NCBI GenBank assembly: GCA_002778645.1
Contig: PFAQ01000052.1
Location: 23,375 to 38,288 of the forward strand
DNA from: Candidatus Falkowbacteria bacterium CG10_big_fil_rev_8_21_14_0_10_39_9
Lineage (GTDB): Bacteria; Patescibacteriota; Patescibacteriia; Patescibacteriales; UBA12465
DNA length: 14,914 nucleotides
Direction: 5' to 3'
Shown: positions 7,020 through 11,952 of the stretch, in pieces
How positions within the stretch are numbered: position 1 is the first letter of the stretch
Layout: each line of letters starts with the position of its first letter
The notes under the pieces: model-generated
Seen by the model: the letters and a program-made list of their open reading frames with translations, nothing else
The model's database searches: none
Told to the model about the DNA's origin: nothing
Position numbers and translations under genes: made by a program

Positions 7020-7079
7020 CTTGGAGTAATTAAATCGTTCCATAAAAAATAAATAAAATGATATTCTCAAAATCAATTG

Positions 7080-7108
7080 GTTTCCAAAAAAATCTTTTTT
7101 TTGGAAAC
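7080..7108. repeat. Perfect 13-bp inverted repeat with 3-base loop
   Basis: GTTTCC followed by seven As is mirrored by seven Ts followed by GGAAAC, around the loop TCT. All 13 pairs are Watson-Crick. No U-tract follows on either strand outside the stem, so it is not a classical terminator. It lies in the 5' part of the plus-strand small transcription unit, and this argues that real coding begins further downstream, at 7181. Confidence 0.7.
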
Positions 7109-7180
7109 AAAAACAACATTGCTCATCACAAATATATCAATTTAATTAATTACACTAATGAAGCCAAAAAACTTTTAACT

Positions 7181-7435
7181 ATGACTCGCTCAGAACTGTT
7201 TTTGACAGAGGTAATTCAAAAATTAAAGGAAGTAATTAATTTTATTGAAAACCTGAGAGATGCACATTTAACGGCTTTTGAAGAAGAAAAAACGTTGTTA
7301 ACCGAAAAATAAATTAAAGAATTTGTTAACAAAAACTTAGGCTTAAAAGGTCAGTTGGCAACTTCTCAAAAAATTTTAGATCAATTAAAAGAAAAAGAGA
7401 AAAGTTTAAAACCAAAAAGAAAAGGAGCCAACTAA
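7181..7435 (+). pseudogene. Small coiled-coil-like ORF interrupted by one in-frame TAA
   Basis: From the ATG at 7181 the frame reads MTRSELFLTEVIQKLKEV and continues as a charged helical segment to LLTEK, then meets TAA at 7310-7312. In the same frame it goes on for 40 more codons, IKEFVNKNLGLKG through LDQLKEKEKSLKPKRKGAN, to a TAA at 7433-7435. The second part has the same Lys/Glu/Leu-rich character. It ends exactly in the loop of a strong terminator, as expected of a true gene end. The simplest reading is a gene of about 84 codons with a nonsense mutation. Alternatives are readthrough, a sequencing error, or a functional 43-residue product. The frame is also open upstream to an ATG at 7058, but that stretch contains a 13-bp palindrome and is less convincing. 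The family is not recognised. Confidence 0.55.
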
Positions 7436-7450
7436 TGTTAGCTCCTTTTT
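7420..7450. terminator. Bidirectional terminator between the small ORF and prfB
   Basis: AAAAGGAGC (7420-7428) pairs with GCTCCTTTT (7441-7449). Inside this are one C-A mismatch (G-U on the minus strand), a 3-bp AAC/GTT stem and the loop TAAT. T-tracts follow on both strands. It ends the plus-strand small ORF and the minus-strand prfB, whose stop is at 7468. Confidence 0.92.
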
Positions 7451-7467
7451 CATTGGTAAAAATTAAT

Positions 7468-8562
7468 CTATTTCTTCAGCCATCTGAGATAAGCCTCCAT
7501 AAAGCCAGTTAAATCCCCATTTAAGACTTTATCAATCTCCGTTGTTTCGTGATCTGTTCGATGATCTTTCACTAATTGATAAGGTTGCATTACATAAGAG
7601 CGAATTTGTTTTCCCCAGCCAGCCTTCTGGGTTTCACCCTTAAGTTGTTTCTCTTCCTGGCCACGCTTCTCTTGTTCTAAGTGATGCAGTCGCGCCTTGA
7701 GCACCTTCATAGCAATTTCTCGATTTTGATGCTGAGATCTCTCGCTCTGACAGGTCACAATAATATTAGTCGGGAGATGAACCAATCTCACCGCCGAAGA
7801 AGTCTTGTTCACATTTTGTCCTCCCGGACCGGAAGAGTGGTAGAAGTCAATTCTAAGATCATCATCTTTGATAATCACATCTTCAGTCTCGGGTAATTCC
7901 GGAATAACTTCTACTAAGGCAAAAGAAGTATGACGCATTGATTCTGAATCAAAAGGAGAAATTCTGACTAGGCGATGCATACCATTTTCACTTTTTAGAT
8001 AACCATAGGCAAAACGGCCGGTAATCCGCATCGAAACACTTTTTATTCCCGCTTCAGTTCCCGCATTGTGATCGATAATTTCCACCGTATACTTTTTTTG
8101 CTCAGCGAAGCGTAAATACATTCGCTCCAGAATACTCGCCCAGTCTTGAGCGTCTACCCCGCCAGTTCCAGCATGAATAGAAAGAATAACATTGCTCGGA
8201 TCATATTTGTCTGAGAATAGAGCCAAGAATTCTAGGTCGTTAAACTGCTGCAACAGCTCATCATATTTTATAAGCGACTCATCATAAAAGGAATCATCGC
8301 CTTCTTCTTGGGCTAAAGCCACCAGAGCCTCCAAGTCACTAATACCTTTTTCCATGTCATCCCAACGCTTAATTTCACTATCTAATTCTTCCACTCGCTT
8401 ACCAATCACAACGGCCTGCTCCCGGTCGTTCCAGAAGCCAGAATCAGACATTAGACGCTTCTTTTCCCGACTTTCGGTTATCTGACCATCAATATCCAAA
8501 AGCAGCCTTATCTTCAAAAAGCGCTCTCGGAGCTCTTCTATTTTCTTGAGTAAATTTTCCAT
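7468..8562 (-). CDS. prfB: Peptide chain release factor 2
   Basis: RF2 recognises UAA and UGA stop codons and triggers peptide release. The 364 residues are full length. The stop-codon reading tripeptide SPF is at 202-204 within GMHRLVRISPFDSESMRH, and the catalytic GGQ is at 247-249 within SSGPGGQNVNKTSSAVRL. The N-terminal helical domain starts MENLLKKIEELRERF and continues through LLLDIDGQI. In many bacteria an in-frame UGA forces a +1 frameshift near codon 26. Here that region reads straight through, so this autoregulation is absent. An intact RF2 indicates that UGA is a stop codon in this organism, unlike Gracilibacteria and Absconditabacteria. The gene is flanked by terminators and has its own extended -10 promoter close to the ATG. 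Confidence 0.98.
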   Translation of the reverse strand: MENLLKKIEELRERFLKIRLLLDIDGQITESREKKRLMSDSGFWNDREQAVVIGKRVEELDSEIKRWDDMEKGISDLEALVALAQEEGDDSFYDESLIKYDELLQQFNDLEFLALFSDKYDPSNVILSIHAGTGGVDAQDWASILERMYLRFAEQKKYTVEIIDHNAGTEAGIKSVSMRITGRFAYGYLKSENGMHRLVRISPFDSESMRHTSFALVEVIPELPETEDVIIKDDDLRIDFYHSSGPGGQNVNKTSSAVRLVHLPTNIIVTCQSERSQHQNREIAMKVLKARLHHLEQEKRGQEEKQLKGETQKAGWGKQIRSYVMQPYQLVKDHRTDHETTEIDKVLNGDLTGFMEAYLRWLKK

Positions 8563-8570
8563 ATAGCTTA

Positions 8571-8579
8571 ATTATAGCA
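8571..8579 (-). promoter_or_regulatory. Extended -10 promoter directly upstream of prfB
   Basis: On the minus strand TGCTATAAT (8579-8571) is a perfect extended -10. Eight bases separate it from the ATG, so transcription would start at about the start codon and give a leaderless mRNA. No good -35 is present at the normal distance, which is common for extended -10 promoters. Confidence 0.6.
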
Positions 8580-8595
8580 AAAAATTCAGGAAAAC

Positions 8596-8627
8596 AAAAA
8601 AGTAGACATTTTTATGCCTACTTTTTT
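8596..8627 (-). terminator. Terminator between the exported-protein gene and prfB
   Basis: Two 10-base arms (8596-8605 and 8618-8627; AAAAAAGTAG/CTACTTTTTT) enclose a single G-U pair on the minus strand, a 3-bp CAT/ATG step and a four-base loop. The downstream arm ends in six Ts on the minus strand. It lies 13 bases after the stop of the upstream minus-strand gene. Confidence 0.9.
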
Positions 8628-8640
8628 AGTTAAAAACCAC

Positions 8641-9237
8641 TTATTTAATGTCTTTTGAAGATGAAGATAGAGAACTTATCTTCTGCTCCAATTCATTAAT
8701 TGTTAATTCTTTACCGAAGATGCCCTTAAAGATCTCTTGTTCTTTCTCGCTGCCGGCTATTTTGTCATTAGTCACAGTATATTTGCCCTGAGACCAGCCG
8801 TAAACAGTAAAAACGCCGTTACTGCCCTGCTTCAAAAATACTAACACCTTTTGCCCTACCTCAAAGTCGGGGGAGTCTTCGGCGATCATAGTTTCTTTGC
8901 CAATTGTTCCACCCACGACCTGGACAGTGATATTTGTCAGAGACAAATTTTTAGGATTGGATAGATACTTTTCCACAGCAATACTGACATTGGTGACGAT
9001 ATCCCCTTCCTCAGCGCGCAAACTAGAAGGCGCTTTAGTTGCTCTCAAATCTTTAACAGTACCAATAATCACTCCATCAGACCCTTTAATTATCTCTTCT
9101 GCTGTCACTTTTGCTAGAAGAGTATTAATCTCCGTAGTTTTTCCCTGATTTGAACGATTATAAAGATTGAAGATAGCGACCGATCCAGCCACAACAATGA
9201 CCGCCAGCAAATAAAATAAAATGTTTTTTTTACTCAT
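8641..9237 (-). CDS. Membrane-anchored exported protein of unknown function
   Basis: I choose the ATG at 9237, giving 198 residues. It starts MSKKNILFYLLAVIVVAG, a lysine-rich N-terminus followed by a membrane helix at about 5-23. No lipobox Cys is present. A longer reading from 9282 would add 15 residues without support and would overlap the preceding ORF more. The rest (about 45-198) is predicted to lie outside the cytoplasm and looks beta-rich: DGVIIGTVKDL, ITVQVVGGTIGKE, DFEVGQKVLVFLKQG, and YGWSQGKYTVTNDKI. This matches a pattern I recall from uncharacterised secreted proteins in several phyla; no function is known to me. A Ser-rich tail ends the protein. The gene overlaps an interrupted small ORF by 8 bases and is followed by a terminator. 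Confidence 0.8.
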   Translation of the reverse strand: MSKKNILFYLLAVIVVAGSVAIFNLYNRSNQGKTTEINTLLAKVTAEEIIKGSDGVIIGTVKDLRATKAPSSLRAEEGDIVTNVSIAVEKYLSNPKNLSLTNITVQVVGGTIGKETMIAEDSPDFEVGQKVLVFLKQGSNGVFTVYGWSQGKYTVTNDKIAGSEKEQEIFKGIFGKELTINELEQKISSLSSSSKDIK

Positions 9238-9397
9238 ATTTTTTAAAGATATTAATTGTATTCGTTTTATACCCCAAACCATCCAATGAATCTAAAGTTT
9301 GAGAGATTATTTTATTAATCTCCTTAATCTTCTCTTCCAATCTAAGGACGTCTTCCTTCAAAGCAATCTTATTAAATTATTGGGCAGTTATTGTCAT
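9230..9397 (-). pseudogene. Small ORF with an in-frame TAA at codon 7
   Basis: From the ATG at 9397 the frame reads MTITAQ, then TAA (9379-9377), then FNKIALKEDVLRLEEKI and on to a TAA at 9232-9230, 56 codons in all including both stops. The phrase TAQ-x-FNKIALKED resembles small helical proteins I recall from Patescibacteria, where a charged residue would occupy the stop position. The end overlaps the ATG of the exported-protein gene by 8 bases, as in a coupled operon, and a promoter lies just upstream. I read it as a gene broken by one nonsense substitution. Readthrough, a sequencing error, or restart at the TTG within IALKED are alternatives. With the interruption it is not translated as one chain by standard rules. 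Confidence 0.5.
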
Positions 9398-9403
9398 AGT
9401 AAT

Positions 9404-9431
9404 ATTATAGGCTTCCCATAAATACCATCAA
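9404..9431 (-). promoter_or_regulatory. Promoter for the small ORF and exported-protein gene
   Basis: On the minus strand TTGATG (9431-9426) is followed after 16 bases by a perfect TATAAT (9409-9404). Six bases separate the -10 from the ATG at 9397, so the message would be leaderless or nearly so. Confidence 0.6.
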
Positions 9432-9463
9432 CCACCTCAAAACACCTTTATTTTAGCCCCTAA

Positions 9464-9492
9464 TTGACACCGAACCGAAAATATGATATCAT
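9464..9492 (+). promoter_or_regulatory. Strong promoter for the small membrane peptide gene
   Basis: A perfect -35 TTGACA (9464-9469) is followed after exactly 17 bases by TATCAT (9487-9492), 5 of 6 matches to consensus. Transcription would start near 9499, leaving a leader of about 108 bases before the ATG at 9608. Confidence 0.75.
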
Positions 9493-9522
9493 TAGAACAC
9501 TGTAGTTCATTTAATTTCATGG

Positions 9523-9582
9523 TTAATTTAATTACCCTTTAAGCCCTGGAGCAATCAATGGTTTAAAAAGTAATTAAATTAA
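9523..9582 (+). promoter_or_regulatory. Long hairpin in the leader of the small membrane peptide gene
   Basis: TTAATTTAATTAC (9523-9535) is perfectly complementary to 9570-9582. Inside it, after a 2x2 mismatch, TTTAAGCC (9538-9545) pairs with GGTTTAAA (9560-9567) with one G-U, leaving a 14-base loop, CTGGAGCAATCAAT. The hairpin has about 21 pairs in all and ends 25 bases before the start codon. It could be a regulatory leader, a non-coding RNA, or a DNA palindrome. No known riboswitch or structural RNA is recognised. Confidence 0.65.
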
Positions 9583-9607
9583 TTGTAAACCAAAAAAAAT
9601 ACAAACC

Positions 9608-9763
9608 ATGAAGAATTTCTTAGTATTAATAAAAACAGTTGGATCATTCCTAATATTAATGTTTTTAGTAAAATCAGATGAACTCTGGGAAAAAATCTTC
9701 CCCAAAAGAGCTGAACGTAGATCAGCTATGTTGTGGGAAGAAATTTCCGCCAAAAGAAACTAG
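9608..9763 (+). CDS. 51-residue single-pass membrane peptide
   Basis: The ATG at 9608 opens a 51-codon frame ending in TAG. Residues 4-21 (FLVLIKTVGSFLILMFLV) form one hydrophobic helix with a Lys near its middle. The remaining 30 residues are a charged, amphipathic tail. The tail contains a repeated motif, LWEKIFPKR (26-34) and LWEEISAKR (42-50), 16 residues apart. The underlying 24-base DNA repeats match at 20 positions. I do not recognise the family. Support for a real gene comes from a near-consensus promoter, a structured leader and a strong terminator 17 bases after the stop, with nothing else in that unit. Size and shape are compatible with a regulatory membrane peptide or a type I toxin-like peptide, but no antitoxin RNA is evident. 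It has no Shine-Dalgarno sequence. Confidence 0.65.
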   Translation: MKNFLVLIKTVGSFLILMFLVKSDELWEKIFPKRAERRSAMLWEEISAKRN

Positions 9764-9780
9764 AAAAACCAAACAAAATA

Positions 9781-9812
9781 AAAAAAGTCCCTCCGAATGG
9801 AAGGACTTTTTT
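9781..9812. terminator. Bidirectional terminator between the peptide gene and rpsI
   Basis: AAAAAAGTCC (9781-9790) pairs with GGACTTTTTT (9803-9812). Within are one C-A mismatch (G-U on the minus strand), a TCC/GGA step and the loop GAAT. T-rich arms follow on both strands. It ends the plus-strand peptide gene and the long minus-strand ribosomal operon, whose last stop is at 9835. Confidence 0.93.
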
Positions 9813-9834
9813 ATTATCTTTGAAGTAATGGAGA

Positions 9835-10311
9835 TTAACGTTTGGACCACTGCGGGGCCTTACGCGCTTTGCGTAAACCTGGTTTCTTTCTTTCGACCTC
9901 ACGTTTATCTCGAGTCAAAAGTCCAGCAGTGCTTAACACTTCTCGATTATTCTCATCAAATTTTAATAAAGCGTGGGAAATTCCATGTCTAACCGCTTCC
10001 ATTTGACCTGATTTGCCACCACCACGAGTGATAACAGAAACATTGAAGTCACGTAAATGGCTGGTCAATCTCAAAGCTTGAGTGGCGTTGGCAGCTAGAT
10101 CACCCAGAAAATATTTGCTCAATTTGATACCGTTGACTACCATCGCACCCTTGCCGTCTTCATACAGACGAACCTGGGCCACGGCAGTTTTACGGCGACC
10201 AATAGCTTGAATATATTTACCAGAAAAATCAGCGGCCTCAACCTTATTTTCCACTTCTTTTTTCTTAACCACCGGTTTGGCGACTTTTTTTACAGTCTTT
10301 TTTTCTACCAT
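9835..10311 (-). CDS. rpsI: 30S ribosomal protein S9
   Basis: S9 belongs to the 30S head, and its C-terminal tail reaches the P-site tRNA. The core is clear: YIQAIGRRKTAVAQVRLYEDG, ITRGGGKSGQMEAVRHGISHALL and the C-terminal KKPGLRKARKAPQWSKR with the terminal SKR that contacts tRNA. The protein is 158 residues, about 28 longer than usual. The excess is a Lys/Val-rich N-terminal extension (MVEKKTVKKVAKPVVKKK and on to about residue 30), probably disordered. A start close to the core is not offered by an ATG, so the extension is likely real. It is the last gene of the infA-to-rpsI operon and is followed by a terminator. Confidence 0.98.
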   Translation of the reverse strand: MVEKKTVKKVAKPVVKKKEVENKVEAADFSGKYIQAIGRRKTAVAQVRLYEDGKGAMVVNGIKLSKYFLGDLAANATQALRLTSHLRDFNVSVITRGGGKSGQMEAVRHGISHALLKFDENNREVLSTAGLLTRDKREVERKKPGLRKARKAPQWSKR

Positions 10312-10326
10312 ATTATTAGTCGTATT

Positions 10327-10683
10327 TTATTTAATAATTAATCTTTTCATCATACCTGGGCGCAATCTGGTTGGAGGTAACATCTCCCGAACTGCTTTCT
10401 GGAGCACAATCTCCGGCTTAGCTTTCATAACATCAGACATCTTCTTGGTGCGCAGGCCACCTGGATAACCGGTAAAACGGTAATATAGTTTCTGATTTAA
10501 TTTCTTGCCGGTAAATTTAGCAAATTTAATGTTAGAAACCTCGACAATATCACCCTCATCTAAATTAGGTTGATAAGTAGCTTTATTCTTACCTCGTAAT
10601 AAGGTTGCGATTCGAGTCGCCATCCGACCGATGGCTTGATCGGTAGCATCAATTTTATGAAGTTTTCGTTCAATATTTTTCAT
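10327..10683 (-). CDS. rplM: 50S ribosomal protein L13
   Basis: L13 is an early-assembling 50S protein that binds 23S rRNA. Family landmarks are DATDQAIGRMATRIATLLRGK near the N-terminus, DEGDIVEVSNI, YYRFTGYPGGLR, and AVREMLPPTRLRPGMMKRL at the end. At 118 residues it lacks about 20 residues that follow this point in the 142-residue E. coli protein. The normal RKL-like motif is present and the stop follows at once, so this is a natural short form and not a frameshift. It lies 15 bases upstream of rpsI and the pair is the usual L13-S9 couple. Confidence 0.98.
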   Translation of the reverse strand: MKNIERKLHKIDATDQAIGRMATRIATLLRGKNKATYQPNLDEGDIVEVSNIKFAKFTGKKLNQKLYYRFTGYPGGLRTKKMSDVMKAKPEIVLQKAVREMLPPTRLRPGMMKRLIIK

Positions 10684-10696
10684 AGTATTAAAATTA

Positions 10697-11047
10697 TTAG
10701 ACCAATTCTAATTGTACCATCTTAGCCCCATCGCCTTCGCGATTGCCTAATCTGATAATACGAGTATAGCCACCATTTCTAGTTTTATATCTCTCCCCTA
10801 AAACTTCCATTGATTTCTTAACCGCCTTCTTTTGTAAAAGAATTTGGATCAATTTTCGGCGAGAATTTAAATTACCCGTCTTAGCAATAGTAATTAATCT
10901 TTCCACCAATGGCTTAACTACCTTAGCCTTGGCCTCAGTAGTTGTGATTTTTTCATATAGTAAAACGCTAGAAGCCATGTTACGAAGCATCAGCTCACGC
11001 TCGTCTTTGGGTCGATCCAGGGTTTTTACCTTATTTTTATGTCGCAT
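10697..11047 (-). CDS. rplQ: 50S ribosomal protein L17
   Basis: L17 lies near the peptide exit tunnel of the 50S subunit. The 116-residue sequence starts MRHKNKVKTLDRPKDEREL and continues LMLRNMASSVLLYEKITTTEAKAK, the family's most conserved stretch, and ends with RNGGYTRIIRLGNREGDGAKMVQLELV. Length is normal. It follows rpoA by 24 bases, the standard order. GAAAGGT sits directly against the ATG, too close to be a useful Shine-Dalgarno sequence. Confidence 0.98.
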   Translation of the reverse strand: MRHKNKVKTLDRPKDERELMLRNMASSVLLYEKITTTEAKAKVVKPLVERLITIAKTGNLNSRRKLIQILLQKKAVKKSMEVLGERYKTRNGGYTRIIRLGNREGDGAKMVQLELV

Positions 11048-11071
11048 ACCTTTCAGGAATTATTATATAAA

Positions 11072-11860
11072 TTATTTCTTAACCTTTTTAGTTTTCTTTT
11101 CTTTCACTTCCTCCTTAATCTCTTTCACCTCAACCGCTTCTACTACTTCGGTTTCTTTGGCTGGAATTATTTCTGGACTAGCTAACAAAGAATTGAACTG
11201 GTCAATTAAAATCTGAGTGGACTCTTTAAAAGCCTCTTCGTAGGTAATAGTACCATCGGTCTTGATATTCACAATCAATTTATCCCAGTTAGTCATCTTA
11301 CCAACTCGGACGTTTTCCACATTGCTGGAAACAGCCAAGATAGGGGAAAAAATAGCATCAACTTCAATATAACCAATTTCATTACTAGCCTTCTTATCAC
11401 CTTCTGACAATTGATAACCACGACCAGGACGAATATAGATATCCATATTCAAATTACCGGCTGGATCAGTAATAGTAGCTAAAACCAAGTCTGGATTAAT
11501 AATTTCTACCTGACTATTTTTGGTAATATCTGAAGCCTTAACGGACTTCTTACCAGAAACAGATAATTCTAATTTAATTTCTTCTTCACTGTGCATCTTG
11601 AAACGTAATTGCTTTAAGTTTAAAACAATTTCCAAAACATCTTCCTTAATATTAGGGGTAGCCATAAATTCATGACTAGCACCCTTAATTTTGACACCGA
11701 CTACCGCAGCGCCAGGCAAAGAAGACAGTAAAACACGACGTAAAGAATTGCCTAAAGTCATGCCATAACCAGGATATAAAGGCTCAACAATCACCATCCC
11801 CTCATGGAGCTGTTCACCGTCTTTGAATTCAATTTTTTTAGGTAGAGAAATTTTTTCCAT
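11072..11860 (-). CDS. rpoA: RNA polymerase alpha subunit, N-terminal domain only
   Basis: Alpha dimerises to scaffold assembly of beta and beta'. The alpha-NTD is complete: EPLYPGYGMTLGNSLRRVLL near residues 27-46, the SLPGAAVVGVKI strand, RPGRGYQ, and IGYIEVDAIFSPILAVSSNV through TITYEEAFKESTQILIDQF at about 225. After this comes only a short Glu/Lys/Val-rich tail (about 230-262) ending KEKKTKKVKK. The usual C-terminal domain of two helix-hairpin-helix elements, which binds UP elements and activators, is missing. The stop is only 24 bases before rplQ, so there is no room for a frameshifted CTD. The protein is 262 residues against about 310-330 in most bacteria. Position between rpsD and rplQ is canonical. 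Confidence 0.97.
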   Translation of the reverse strand: MEKISLPKKIEFKDGEQLHEGMVIVEPLYPGYGMTLGNSLRRVLLSSLPGAAVVGVKIKGASHEFMATPNIKEDVLEIVLNLKQLRFKMHSEEEIKLELSVSGKKSVKASDITKNSQVEIINPDLVLATITDPAGNLNMDIYIRPGRGYQLSEGDKKASNEIGYIEVDAIFSPILAVSSNVENVRVGKMTNWDKLIVNIKTDGTITYEEAFKESTQILIDQFNSLLASPEIIPAKETEVVEAVEVKEIKEEVKEKKTKKVKK

Positions 11861-11865
11861 AAATA

Positions 11866-11925
11866 AATTGTTAAATTGTTGAATGTTAAATTATCTTTAA
11901 AAAATAATTTAGCAATTTAACAATT
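11866..11925 (-). promoter_or_regulatory. Long AT-only inverted repeat in the rpsD-rpoA spacer
   Basis: AATTGTTAAATTG (11866-11878) is perfectly complementary to 11913-11925. Inside this a further stem of about nine pairs (11886-11894 with 11904-11912) is possible. The arms also contain a doubled GTTAAATT-like motif. There is no GC clamp or U-tract, so it is not a classical terminator. As RNA it would sit just before the rpoA ATG at 11860 and could affect rpoA translation or message processing. Confidence 0.55.
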
Positions 11926-11952
11926 AATTAATTATTTTAATGAAGCCAATGA

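Noticed and set aside
7310..7312. Genome-wide reassignment of TAA to a sense codon.
   Set aside because: Several essential genes in this window use TAA at their family-typical ends, so TAA is a normal stop here.
9238..9282. Upstream start for the exported protein at 9282.
   Set aside because: It adds 15 residues before a clear Lys-rich signal anchor that begins at 9237, and no promoter or ribosome site supports it.
9523..9582. The leader hairpin as a known structural RNA such as SRP RNA, 6S RNA or tmRNA.
   Set aside because: The conserved loops and motifs of those RNAs are not present; only a simple long stem is seen.
9678..9992. A 104-codon plus-strand open frame overlapping the small peptide gene and the 3' end of rpsI.
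   Set aside because: It runs through a strong terminator and antisense to the conserved C-terminus of S9; the composition is not protein-like.
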